The notes under the pieces were generated by a model that saw only the letters and a list, made by a program, of their open reading frames with translations, had not been told where the DNA came from and did not search any database. Positions 35,606 through 45,896 of a stretch of 64,000 nt of DNA are shown here, one piece after another. The translations under genes were made by a program, and so were the position numbers. The DNA is taken from contig DAGC01000007.1 of assembly GCA_002495625.1 (NCBI GenBank), forward strand, positions 55,695-119,694, given 5' to 3'. The stretch comes from Methanobacterium sp. UBA375. Lineage in GTDB: Archaea; Methanobacteriota; Methanobacteria; Methanobacteriales; Methanobacteriaceae. Each line of letters begins with the position of its first letter. Position 1 is the stretch's first letter.

Positions 35606-36736
35606 ATGACTGTTACGAAAAAGCATCTCATGGAAGTAGACCTGATAAAGGGTCTGGCCATAATATCTGTTGTACTGGTCCACTGTCTTCCCTACAATGA
35701 TGCTTTCATGACATTAAGGATGTTCACCTTTTCCATGGCTCTTTTGATTTTCATGCTGCTTATGGGCCGTAATATGTACGCATCCTTTGAAAAACATAAT
35801 TACATGGAGAATGGTTTTCATGCACTCAGTTACTTAAAAAACCGGTTGGTACGATTTTTATACCCATTCATCCCTGTATTTGTGATTTCCATTATTCTGG
35901 GATTGTTAACTAACCAGGATCTTTATTTCGGACTTTATACTCTGGTAGGATACCTTCCACTGCCCGGGCCAGGTAACTACTTCGTAACGGTGCTCTTACA
36001 GTTTATAATAATATTCCCACTATTATACCTGGCTTACAAGCGATATCCACGGTTAACCTTAATTGCAACCTTTGCTATAAGTTTACTATTTGAGTTAATA
36101 TCCCCATATATCAGCGCATTAAATGCAGATGCATACATATACTACGCTAACATTTTAAGGTACCTGTTCGTGATTACTTTAGGATTATGGGTCCTGGAAG
36201 CCTTTGAACCAACAAAGAGAATCAGATCAAACCTGGAATCAGCTATAGTATTGATTGGACTGGTGGTAGGGGTTATCTATATGGTTGCCTTTGGAATTTT
36301 CCACTGGGAAGTTCCATTTTTCAACACCTTCTGGGGCACTGAATACCCCACACTAGGATCCTACGTGGTTATAGTGGCCTTTTATCCATTAGTACTTTAC
36401 ATGCTGGCCTACAGGATTTTACCATCTAATTCTGAAAATAAAATCGTTAAATTCATTGCCTATGTGGGGAAAGCTTCTTACCATGTATTCCTGGTTCAGA
36501 TACTGTTTTTCGCTGTATTCTACAATCCCTATGCCACGATTTCCCAGTCTGGATTGTTCGATCCAGTGACCAGTGGAATAATATCCATAGTGGTAAGCCT
36601 AGCAGTGACCCTACCTCTGGGGGCTCTGTTCTATAAATATGAATACGTCTTCGACAACCTACTGGATCGACTGTTCCGGATAAAAAAGGAAGATTCAGAT
36701 TTAACCAGTGGTAGAAGTCTGAAAAAACAGAATTAA
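35606..36736 (+). CDS. Acyltransferase 3 family membrane protein
   Basis: A 376-residue integral membrane protein with about ten helices. The N-terminal EVDLIKGLAIISVVLVHCLP carries the His of the acyltransferase 3 family, and the arginine-rich FLKNRLVRFLYPF segment follows. These enzymes acylate sugars on surface polysaccharides, glycolipids or N-glycans. Two AglB genes lie a few kilobases away, so a glycan-decorating role is plausible but unproven. Single gene, convergent with rlmE. Confidence 0.85.
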   Translation: MTVTKKHLMEVDLIKGLAIISVVLVHCLPYNDAFMTLRMFTFSMALLIFMLLMGRNMYASFEKHNYMENGFHALSYLKNRLVRFLYPFIPVFVISIILGLLTNQDLYFGLYTLVGYLPLPGPGNYFVTVLLQFIIIFPLLYLAYKRYPRLTLIATFAISLLFELISPYISALNADAYIYYANILRYLFVITLGLWVLEAFEPTKRIRSNLESAIVLIGLVVGVIYMVAFGIFHWEVPFFNTFWGTEYPTLGSYVVIVAFYPLVLYMLAYRILPSNSENKIVKFIAYVGKASYHVFLVQILFFAVFYNPYATISQSGLFDPVTSGIISIVVSLAVTLPLGALFYKYEYVFDNLLDRLFRIKKEDSDLTSGRSLKKQN

Positions 36737-36783
36737 AAATTATTTCTTACTGAATTGAATCCCTGCAGAATTAAGATTATCCA

Positions 36784-37375
36784 CTATCTTCTGGCTATAA
36801 CGTACATCTCCACACTCTTCTTCCGGGAGGAGGGTGGTTTGGTGGTTTTAACCGTTTTAAATTCCTTTTTAATCTCTTTCAAGAGGTTTTCAAATTCTTC
36901 TCCCTGGAAGGCCTTCATTATTAAACTGCCGTGGGGCTTTAAAATCGACCCTGAAATTCTAAGCACACCCAGGGCCAGATCCAGGGCTCGTACTTGATCC
37001 ACGTCCTTCACTCCGCTGAGCTGGGGAGAGGCATCTGAAAGGATGACGTCAACTTTCTTGCCTGTAATTTCAAGTATCTGGTCTAAGGTTTCTTCTTGAG
37101 TAAAGTCTCCCATGATCCCGATGAAGTTATCGCCTTCTATGGGTTTGATCCTCTGCAGGTCAACTCCCACCACCAGGCCTTCTTCCCCTACCTTTTCCAG
37201 GGCTACCTGGGACCATCCTCCTGGAGCGGCTCCCAGATCAAGGACAATATCTCCTTTCTGGATGATCTTGAATTTATTGTTGAGTTGGAGCAGTTTATAC
37301 GAGGCCCGGGAGTGGTAACTCTCCTTTTTAGCCATCTTATAATAGGGTTCCTCCTTTCTCTCTTTGTTCCACTTT

Positions 37376-37383
<8 letters not shown>
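36784..37383 (-). CDS. rlmE: 23S rRNA 2'-O-methyltransferase RlmE (FtsJ)
   Basis: A 199-residue FtsJ-type methyltransferase acting on the ribose of 23S rRNA in the peptidyl transferase loop. Motif I is VLDLGAAPGGWSQVALEKVG; the K-D-K-E catalytic tetrad can be seen in SYHSRASYKLLQLN (Lys), VDVILSDASPQ (Asp), SLIMKAFQG (Lys) and KSVEMYVIAR (Glu). Its start overlaps the 3' end of the phosphoesterase gene by eight bases, so the two are translationally coupled. Confidence 0.94.
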
Positions 37384-37909
<526 letters not shown>

Positions 37910-38082
37910 CTAATTTGATACTCCTCTTTTAAATATTGAAATATATCTTTAATTGAGATATCCTTCATATAATATACATATTTTATATACATCATTGATA
38001 ATATTGTAAAGATTATCGAAATATCAATTTTATTGAACTTCAAGTTTTTATAAAAAAAATTTTATCATTATGAGTGATCATC

Positions 38083-40203
38083 ATGCATGAGGTAATCATA
38101 TGCGAAAAACCAAGGACGTCCGAGAGGATATCAGCTGCTCTGCCTGGTAAAGTAGAAAAAAAGAACTACAGAAGGATCCCTTACTATGAAGTGGAAAATA
38201 ACGGGAAAAAAACCACAGTCCTGGCTGCAGTTGGCCATCTATACTCTTTAGCACCTAAAAACAGGAAGAAAAAGAAGTTCGACCTGGAATGGGTGCCCCT
38301 TTATGAAAGGGATAAATCAAAGAAGTACATCAAAAGTTACGTGGACGCCATAAAGAAGCTTTCCAAAGACGCTGATAGATTTGTACATGCCTGCGATTAC
38401 GATATAGAAGGAACACTCATTGGTTACAACGTACTGAAATATGCCTGCGGCCAGGATAGTCTGGACAACACGGTGAGGATGAAGTTCTCCACCCTCACCG
38501 ATGAGGATATACTGGAGGCCTACGAAAATCCCATCGACCTGGACATCAACCAGGTGGACAGTGGAATTGCCCGGCACGTACTTGACTTTATTTTTGGAGT
38601 GAACATTTCCAAGTACCTCACCGATGCAGTTATGAAATCCACCAAGAGGTACATCCAGTTATCTGCCGGCAGAGTACAGACACCTACACTGACCATACTG
38701 GTCGACCGGGAGAAGGAAATCGGTTTATTTATCCCAGAGCCCTACTGGAACATCAAAGCATATCTGGAAGGAGACATCATCGCCGACCATAAGAAGGGTA
38801 AGATCTTCAAAAGAGAGGATGTAGATGAAATTCTGGCAGATTGTAAGGATAAAGACGCCCAGGTTTCCAAGATTGAACTTAAAACTTCCAAAAAGATCCC
38901 ACCATTCCCCTTCGATCTGGGATCCCTGCAGTCAGAGGCCTACTCCCTATTCGGTTTCAGCCCTAAAAAGACCCAGCAGATAGCCCAGAACCTATATTCA
39001 GAGGGTTATACTTCTTATCCACGTACATCTTCCCAGAAACTTCCCAAAAGCATAGGTTACGATAAGATACTTAAAAAACTCTCAGGCAACGCCGCCTTTA
39101 GAAAATCCATCCAGAAACTCAAGAAACCTTACAAGCCACGTGAAGGTAAGAAAAAGGATGAAGCACACCCCTCCATACACCCCACCGGAGTTCTGCCTAA
39201 AAAGCTGGGTAGAGATTATCAGAAACTTTATGAACTCATAGCCTACCGGTTTATAAGTGTTTTCGGTGAAGACGCGCTGGTAGAGACCATGAAGACGAAC
39301 CTGGAGATAGGAAAGCAACCCTTCACCTTCACCAGGAAGAGAACTGCTAAATTGGGATGGCAGGAGCAGTACCCCTTCAGGAGCGTGGAAAACGATGCAT
39401 TCCCTGACATCCAGGAAGGCGATAAGCTCGCGGGTGAGGTTAAAGATGAGGAAAAAGAAACCAAACCCCCAGCACGTTATAATCAGGCTTCTTTAATACG
39501 GGAATTAGAAAAAAGGGGACTGGGAACTAAATCCACCCGGGCTAATATCATATCCATCCTTTACGATAGGAAGTATGTGGAAGGAAAGAAGATAGAGGTT
39601 AACGTACTGGGCGAACAGCTGATAGACACCCTGGTGAAGTATTCCCAGAAGATAACCAGTGAAGAATTAACCAGGGAGTTTGAAACCAAACTCGAAAATA
39701 TACAGAAGGGTAAAACCCAGAAAGAAAATATTATAGAGGAATATAAAACAGAAATAAGCTCTATTCTGGATGATATTGAGGAAAACAAGCTCAAAATCGG
39801 TCAAGAATTATATAAAGCTTACCGGGAGAGTATGATAGTCGGTGAGTGTAAATGCGGTAAAAACCTGATCCTCATCAGTTCACGCCAGGGAAACCCCTTC
39901 GTTGGCTGCTCGGGATATCCAGAATGTAAAAATACCTATTCACTACCAAGAGGAACAACTATTCTCAAGACCAAATGCGAGAAGTGTGGACTCCCCATGA
40001 TATCCTTTGGAAAACCCAGACAGAGGGCCTGTCTGGATCCTAAATGCGGTAAAGAGGATCAGGAGCCATCCAACGAAGTGGTGGGTGAATGCCCGGAATG
40101 TGGCAGTGAACTAATAAAAAGATCAGGACGCTTCGGAGAATTTATAGGCTGTAAAGGATTCCCCAAATGTCGTTACACCAGATCGATAGAAGAGAATGTC
40201 TGA
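38083..40203 (+). CDS. topA: DNA topoisomerase I (type IA)
   Basis: A 706-residue type IA topoisomerase that relaxes negative supercoils. The Toprim domain opens with EVIICEKPRTSERIS and carries the acidic DYD triad at residues 105-107; the active-site Tyr312 is in YTSYPRTSSQ. Three C-terminal zinc motifs (CKCGKNLILIS, CEKCGLPMIS, CPECGSELIK) follow. I start at 38083 (MHEVII) because GAGTGATC precedes it; the GTG at 38074 is less likely. The last codons (GAAGAGAATGTCTGA) are the first unit of a tandem repeat that continues past the stop. Confidence 0.95.
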   Translation: MHEVIICEKPRTSERISAALPGKVEKKNYRRIPYYEVENNGKKTTVLAAVGHLYSLAPKNRKKKKFDLEWVPLYERDKSKKYIKSYVDAIKKLSKDADRFVHACDYDIEGTLIGYNVLKYACGQDSLDNTVRMKFSTLTDEDILEAYENPIDLDINQVDSGIARHVLDFIFGVNISKYLTDAVMKSTKRYIQLSAGRVQTPTLTILVDREKEIGLFIPEPYWNIKAYLEGDIIADHKKGKIFKREDVDEILADCKDKDAQVSKIELKTSKKIPPFPFDLGSLQSEAYSLFGFSPKKTQQIAQNLYSEGYTSYPRTSSQKLPKSIGYDKILKKLSGNAAFRKSIQKLKKPYKPREGKKKDEAHPSIHPTGVLPKKLGRDYQKLYELIAYRFISVFGEDALVETMKTNLEIGKQPFTFTRKRTAKLGWQEQYPFRSVENDAFPDIQEGDKLAGEVKDEEKETKPPARYNQASLIRELEKRGLGTKSTRANIISILYDRKYVEGKKIEVNVLGEQLIDTLVKYSQKITSEELTREFETKLENIQKGKTQKENIIEEYKTEISSILDDIEENKLKIGQELYKAYRESMIVGECKCGKNLILISSRQGNPFVGCSGYPECKNTYSLPRGTTILKTKCEKCGLPMISFGKPRQRACLDPKCGKEDQEPSNEVVGECPECGSELIKRSGRFGEFIGCKGFPKCRYTRSIEENV

Positions 40204-40252
40204 TAGAAGAGAATGTCTGATAGAAGAGAATGTCTGATAGAAGAGAATGTCT
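40185..40252. repeat. 17-base tandem repeat at the end of topA
   Basis: Four perfect copies of GATAGAAGAGAATGTCT run head to tail from the last codons of topA into the 3' flank, followed by decayed units to about 40320. The stop codon lies at the joint of copies one and two. The rest of the 347-base gap to aglB carries the aglB promoter and no other gene. Confidence 0.9.
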
Positions 40253-40428
40253 GGTTTAGAGGAAAATATTTGATTAAGAAGATGTCTGATTAATAGAAGA
40301 AAATCTGATACTAAAGAGATGAAAGCTCATACTTAAATAGAAGGGGAAATTCTGATATTAAACTAGAAGATAATCATACCTATTTAAGTATCAAACTCAT
40401 TTTTCCGACTATTTGGGTGATTTTGTAA

Positions 40429-40510
40429 TATGGTGATTTACATTGGGGTTTAAATTTGGAAAATCCATAAATATAAGTTCATATTAGGTATAATCAAATT
40501 AAGAATTATA
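40429..40510 (+). promoter_or_regulatory. Promoter of aglB copy 1, shared with copy 2
   Basis: The sequence from ATGGTGATTTA through AAATATAAGTTCATATTA recurs with small changes at 43141-43200 before the second aglB. It contains an AAATATAAG TATA-like element about 60-80 bases before the start codon. The duplication therefore included the promoter region. Confidence 0.5.
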
Positions 40511-40550
40511 AAAATCAAATGATGACTATAAAAAATCCTGAGGCCAATTC

Positions 40551-43049
40551 ATGAATCGAAGTCAAATCCTACCAAAAATTAAACCATTAATCATCGTTAT
40601 AGTACTATTTATTCTGGTCTTTTCCTTGAGAGCAGAAGCAGTGAACTTATCAGCCATCCCGGATGATTATAAAGCTCTCTATCAGGATGACAGTGGACTG
40701 CCCTATTTCAGTGAAATGGACTCTTATTTTAACTACCGGATGACGGAAGATGTACTGGATCATGGCTATATGGGTGATACCAAGATAAATGGTACCAGCT
40801 GGGATCTGCATTCCTACTTCCCCCCTGGTAAAGAAGTGTCTTATACCCCTTTAATCGTGTATCTTACGGCGTTTATCTACCTATTGGTTAATGTATTCTC
40901 TAATGTGCCATTAACTAGTGTGGCATTTTGGACAGGTGCTTTTGTAGCTTCATTGGCTGTTATACCTGCCTATCTTTTCATAAGGAGGATCACCAATGAT
41001 TATGGTGGAATAACAGCAGGTGTACTGGTTGGATTGGCTCCTTTCTATTTCTCTCACACCTTCGCCGGATTTTTCGACACGGACATGTTCAACATGTTAC
41101 TGCCTATACTGACGGTATGGTTCTTCGTAGAAAGTCTCAGAGCAGATAATTTGAAAAACAGGTCTATTTTCGCCGTATTATCTGCAGTTTCAATGCTATT
41201 ATTCTCACTGGCATGGCAGGGATGGATCTACATCTTCTACTTACTTATCGTGACTGTCGTTGTTTATTTGCTGGTTTCCAAGTTTCTGTTTGGTTATAAA
41301 ACCTTTAATAAACCCGGAGATTATGATGGTATAAAGGAATGGTTTACTCATCAACCAGTAATTTTTGCACTGGTTGTATTCATCGTTTTAAGTTCAATAC
41401 TGGTGATAATTACCAGCGGACCAGCCAGTTTCGCATCATCTCTTCTGGGACCTTTAGGATTCACCCAGATTCAATCATCAGTTCAGGTGGCATCAGCCTA
41501 TCCTAACGTCTATGTTTCTGTACAGGAACTTCAGGTACCCGATAGTGCCCTGAGTGCTATAAATAATGCTGGCGGACTAGTCGTCTTTATATTCGGTTTA
41601 CTGGCTGTTTTCTTGCTATTCCTGCGTTTAATGATAGGGAAGAAGGAAGTTCAAACCAAGGCCAAAGAAGTCGAAAGTGAGAAAACAACCAAAACCCGCA
41701 AAAAAAGGAAAAAACGAAGACGGAAGAGTAAACCAAAAGCCCAGGAAAAAGCCAAGGAAACCCAGAAAAAATACATAATCACACAGTTAAATGAGTTCGA
41801 GAAGAAAAATTACCTCTTTTATGCTGTACTCATGTTTATATGGATTATAACAACTGCATATCTCCTTACTAAGGGTGTGAGATTTTCAGAACTCTTTGCA
41901 CTGCCTGTAGCCTTATCAGCAGGTATATTTGTAGGGCTTATGCTGGAATACATAAAAGCCTACGTGCCAAATAACAAATTACAGACTGTAGTGATGGTAG
42001 TATTAATTGCAGCAGCTGTGTTTGCCCCAATTTCCAGTGGATACGCCATATCCACTAGTGTGGTTCCGGGAACCAATGATCCTATGGTGCTGTCCCTGAA
42101 CTGGATACAAAACAACACCTCTCCAGATACGGTGATAACATCCTGGTGGGATTACGGCCACCTCTTTACCGCCGTAGCTGATCGGCCGGTGACCTTTGAT
42201 GGATCGACCCAGAATAACCTCAGGGCTTACTGGGTAGGGAAGTCGCTTACCACCAATAATGAAACCTTATCTGCGGGTATACTAAAAATGCTGAGTACCA
42301 GTGGTGATTCAGGCCCTAATACTGTGGAACTTTACACCAACGACACTGGTAAGAGCGTTGAAATACTGACCAGCATTTTAGGCGTGGATAGAGCTACAGC
42401 GACGGCCATTTTAACTACAAATTATGGTTTAACTGCCGAACAGGCCCAGAACATAACCCAGTACACCCATCCAGACAATCCAGTACCAAATGTGCTCATA
42501 ACCAGTTCCGATATGCTGGGTAAGGCTGTCTGGTGGTCGTACTTTGCTAACTGGAATTTCCAGACCAACAACAGTACCGGATACAGTTACTTGGAAGGTC
42601 AGGCCATGGTCATTCCTAACAATGAAACTGGACTGGGCAACGATACCACCGTCCTCATCGCCAACAATGCAGTGTTTGCACATATAACTGGTAACAACAT
42701 ATCTGCGGGTATTATTAACGTAAATGAATTACAGAGTCAGAATAAAAGCACCCAACAGCTCGTAAACGATCTTATAACCGGGTTGCAGGGTAACAGTACC
42801 CTTATCGTAAAACCCCACAGGTTGACCGTGATGGTGAACGACACCATTGTCCAGAATGATATTGTAAATGAGGATGCAATTTACTCCATTGCCCTGGTAA
42901 ATGACAAAGGAACCTTAATGACTTATATATATAGCAAGGAGCTGGAAGATTCCATGTTCACCAAACTATACATATTCAGGGGACAGAACTTGACCCAGTT
43001 CAATTTAGCCTATGAGCAGCCAGGAGTAATGGTCTGGAACGTAGTATAA
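40551..43049 (+). CDS. aglB: Archaeal oligosaccharyltransferase AglB (copy 1)
   Basis: An 832-residue STT3-family enzyme that transfers lipid-linked glycans to Asn-X-Ser/Thr of surface proteins. Residues 1-480 contain about 13 membrane helices; the catalytic metal-binding acids are in SEMDSYFNYR (Asp57) and FFDTDMF (Asp176, Asp178). The extracytoplasmic domain starts around 505 and carries WWDYG at residues 532-536. A very basic loop (residues 370-407, many Lys/Arg) separates two helix blocks. A second, closely related copy follows directly. Confidence 0.95.
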   Translation: MNRSQILPKIKPLIIVIVLFILVFSLRAEAVNLSAIPDDYKALYQDDSGLPYFSEMDSYFNYRMTEDVLDHGYMGDTKINGTSWDLHSYFPPGKEVSYTPLIVYLTAFIYLLVNVFSNVPLTSVAFWTGAFVASLAVIPAYLFIRRITNDYGGITAGVLVGLAPFYFSHTFAGFFDTDMFNMLLPILTVWFFVESLRADNLKNRSIFAVLSAVSMLLFSLAWQGWIYIFYLLIVTVVVYLLVSKFLFGYKTFNKPGDYDGIKEWFTHQPVIFALVVFIVLSSILVIITSGPASFASSLLGPLGFTQIQSSVQVASAYPNVYVSVQELQVPDSALSAINNAGGLVVFIFGLLAVFLLFLRLMIGKKEVQTKAKEVESEKTTKTRKKRKKRRRKSKPKAQEKAKETQKKYIITQLNEFEKKNYLFYAVLMFIWIITTAYLLTKGVRFSELFALPVALSAGIFVGLMLEYIKAYVPNNKLQTVVMVVLIAAAVFAPISSGYAISTSVVPGTNDPMVLSLNWIQNNTSPDTVITSWWDYGHLFTAVADRPVTFDGSTQNNLRAYWVGKSLTTNNETLSAGILKMLSTSGDSGPNTVELYTNDTGKSVEILTSILGVDRATATAILTTNYGLTAEQAQNITQYTHPDNPVPNVLITSSDMLGKAVWWSYFANWNFQTNNSTGYSYLEGQAMVIPNNETGLGNDTTVLIANNAVFAHITGNNISAGIINVNELQSQNKSTQQLVNDLITGLQGNSTLIVKPHRLTVMVNDTIVQNDIVNEDAIYSIALVNDKGTLMTYIYSKELEDSMFTKLYIFRGQNLTQFNLAYEQPGVMVWNVV

Positions 43050-43071
43050 AACCCAAATACTACCCCCCCCC

Positions 43072-43089
43072 TTATTTTTTTTTTATTTT
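43072..43089 (+). terminator. T-run terminator after aglB copy 1
   Basis: A stretch of nine C is followed by TTATTTTTTTTTTATTTT. A T-run just past the stop codon is the normal archaeal terminator; the C-run may help or be slippage-prone. Confidence 0.6.
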
Positions 43090-43246
43090 GAAATTTTTCT
43101 AAATAAAAACTTCAGATGATATTCCGTTTTTAAATGAAATGATATGGTGATTTATCAGGGGATATAGATTTAGAAAATCAATAGATATAAGTTAATATTT
43201 GTTATAAAATAAGTTATACCACAAAATTTACCCGAGGCCCCATTTC

Positions 43247-45751
43247 ATGAACTTAAATGAAATTCTAGCTAAATATAAACCATTAATCATCGTTATAGTA
43301 TTATTTCTACTGGTTTTTTCCTTGAGAGCAGAAGCAGTGAACTTATCAGCCATCCCGGATGATATGAAAGCTCTTTATCAGGATGACAGTGGACTGCCCT
43401 ATTTTAGTGAAATGGACTCCTATTTTAACTACCGGATGACGCAGGATTTTCTTGATCATGGCTATATGGGTGATGTCAAGATAAATGGTACCAGCTGGGA
43501 TCTGCATTCCTACTTCCCCCCTGGTAAAGAAGTGTCTTATACCCCTTTAATCGTGTATCTTACGGCGTTTATCTACCTATTAGTTAATCTATTCTCTAAT
43601 GTGCCATTAACTAGTGTGGCATTTTGGACAGGTGCTTTTGTAGCGTCACTGGCTGTTATACCGGCCTACCTTTTCATAAGGAGGATCACCAATGATTATG
43701 GTGGAATAACGGCTGGTTTACTGGTTGGGCTGGCGCCTTTCTATTTCTCACACACCTTCGCCGGATTTTTCGACACGGACATGTTCAACATGTTACTGCC
43801 TATACTGACGGTATGGTTCTTTATAGAAAGCTTAAGAGCAGATAATTTGAAAAATAGGTCTATTTTCGCTGTTTTATCTGCAGTTTCAATGCTATTATTC
43901 TCACTGGCATGGCAGGGATGGATCTACATCTTCTACTTACTTATCGTGACTGTCGTTGTTTATTTGCTGGTTTCCAAGTTTCTGTTTGGTTATGAAACCT
44001 TTAATAAACCCGGAGATTATGATGGTATAAAGGAATGGTTCACCCATCAGCCATTAATTTTTGCACTGGTTGTATTTGTTGTTTTAAGTTCAATACTGGT
44101 GATAGTTACCAGTGGGCCGGCTGGTTTCGCATCATCTCTTCTGGGACCTTTAGGATTCACCCAGATTCAATCATCAGTTCCGGTGGCATCAGCCTATCCT
44201 AACGTATTTGTTACTGTAAGGGAACTTGAGGTACCTGATGCATGGAGTGCTATAAATAATGTGGGTGGACTCGTTGTCTTTGTATTCAGTTTACTGGGTG
44301 TTTTTTTATTGTTATCACGATTATTATTACCTCTTTTAAAACAAAGAACGGACGAAGTCCAAAACACTGCTCAAGAAAAGGAAGGGAAGAAAAAACATAG
44401 TAACAAGAAGAAAAGAAAAAGACGAAGACAGAAAGGTGGTTTAAAGGATAAAAAAACCATACAAACCCAGAAAAAATTTATAATTCCTGATTTAAAAGAA
44501 TCGGAGAAGAAAAATTACATTTTATATGTCATACTCCTATCAATATGGCTTTTAACAACCGCTTATACTCTTACTAAGGGAATAAGATTTGCAGAAATGT
44601 TTGCACTCCCTGTAGCTTTATCAGCAGGTATCTTCGTAGGGCTGATGTTGGAATACGTAAGGGGGTACATCAAAAATACCAGTTTACAGACTACAGCGAT
44701 GATGGTGTTAGTTCTGGCAGTTATATTTGCCCCGGTTTACATGGGATTTGCTATATCTTACAGTGTAGTTCCAGGTGCTGATGATTCTATGGTATCCTCT
44801 CTTGAATGGATAAAAGATAACACTTCTACAGATACGGTGATAACATCCTGGTGGGATTACGGCCACCTCTTCGCCACTATAGCTGATCGGCCGGTGACCT
44901 TTGATGGATCGACCCAGAATAACCTCAGGGCTTACTGGGTAGGGAAGTCGCTTACCACCACAAATGAAACTTTATCCGCGGGTATACTAAGAATGCTGAG
45001 TACCAGTGGTGATTCAGGCCCTAATACTGTGGAACTTTACACCAAAGACACTGGTAAGAGTGTTGAAATACTGACCAGCATTTTAGGCGTGGATAAAGCT
45101 ACGGCGACAACCATATTAACTGCAAACTATGGTTTAACTGCTGAACAGGCCCAGAACATAACCCAATACACCCATCCAGATAATCCAGTACCAAATGTGC
45201 TTATAACCAGTTCTGATATGCCGGGTAAGGCTGGCGCATGGTCATACTTTGGTAACTGGAATTTCCAGACCAACAACAGTACCGGATACAGTTACTTGGA
45301 AGGTCAAGGAATGGTCGTCCCTAACAATGAGACAGGACTGGGCAATGATACAGTGATCATTATTGCCAATAATGCAGTATTTGCACAGATAACCAATGAA
45401 AATGTAAATGCAGGTATAATAGATGTAAATCAATTACAAAGCCAGAATATGAGTACTTCCCAACTAGTCAATGAGCTTTCAACAGGATTAGAGGGTAATA
45501 GTTCTTTGATCATGAAACCTCACAGATTAATTGTGGTGAACAATAACATCACCCAGGATAGTATCGTGTCCAACGAAAGCGCATACTCCATAATAATCGT
45601 AAATAATAATGGAACCTACATGACCTATGTGATGAATAAGGAACTGGAAGATTCCATCTTCACCAGACTCCACATCCTAAAAGGACAGGGTATGAGTCTA
45701 TTTACCTTAGATTTTGAACAATCAGGAGTAATGGTCTGGAAGGTTATATAA
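43247..45751 (+). CDS. aglB: Archaeal oligosaccharyltransferase AglB (copy 2)
   Basis: An 834-residue paralogue of the preceding gene. The first 320 residues and the region from WWDYG through the 'SSDMPGK' block are nearly the same at both protein and DNA level, including long identical DNA tracts. The basic loop and the following helices, and the C-terminal 100 residues, differ. All catalytic motifs (Asp in SEMDSYF, FFDTDMF, SWWDYGHLF) are kept, so both copies should be active. Different loops could give different glycan or acceptor preference. Its own promoter is a copy of that of the first gene. Confidence 0.95.
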   Translation: MNLNEILAKYKPLIIVIVLFLLVFSLRAEAVNLSAIPDDMKALYQDDSGLPYFSEMDSYFNYRMTQDFLDHGYMGDVKINGTSWDLHSYFPPGKEVSYTPLIVYLTAFIYLLVNLFSNVPLTSVAFWTGAFVASLAVIPAYLFIRRITNDYGGITAGLLVGLAPFYFSHTFAGFFDTDMFNMLLPILTVWFFIESLRADNLKNRSIFAVLSAVSMLLFSLAWQGWIYIFYLLIVTVVVYLLVSKFLFGYETFNKPGDYDGIKEWFTHQPLIFALVVFVVLSSILVIVTSGPAGFASSLLGPLGFTQIQSSVPVASAYPNVFVTVRELEVPDAWSAINNVGGLVVFVFSLLGVFLLLSRLLLPLLKQRTDEVQNTAQEKEGKKKHSNKKKRKRRRQKGGLKDKKTIQTQKKFIIPDLKESEKKNYILYVILLSIWLLTTAYTLTKGIRFAEMFALPVALSAGIFVGLMLEYVRGYIKNTSLQTTAMMVLVLAVIFAPVYMGFAISYSVVPGADDSMVSSLEWIKDNTSTDTVITSWWDYGHLFATIADRPVTFDGSTQNNLRAYWVGKSLTTTNETLSAGILRMLSTSGDSGPNTVELYTKDTGKSVEILTSILGVDKATATTILTANYGLTAEQAQNITQYTHPDNPVPNVLITSSDMPGKAGAWSYFGNWNFQTNNSTGYSYLEGQGMVVPNNETGLGNDTVIIIANNAVFAQITNENVNAGIIDVNQLQSQNMSTSQLVNELSTGLEGNSSLIMKPHRLIVVNNNITQDSIVSNESAYSIIIVNNNGTYMTYVMNKELEDSIFTRLHILKGQGMSLFTLDFEQSGVMVWKVI

Positions 45752-45896
45752 ACTCAAAATATTCCTTAAATTTTTATATTCGAAATTTCCTTAGATAGTA
45801 TTTCCTAGTAATTTTTTTATGTAAATTAAAATAGATACATATAAAAATACATTCTAACTCCAAAATTTCAATTAAATCCGGTTTTATGTGAATTTT

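Noticed and set aside
40185..40320. CRISPR-like array
   Set aside because: The 17-base units are directly adjacent without unique spacers, and no cas gene is near.
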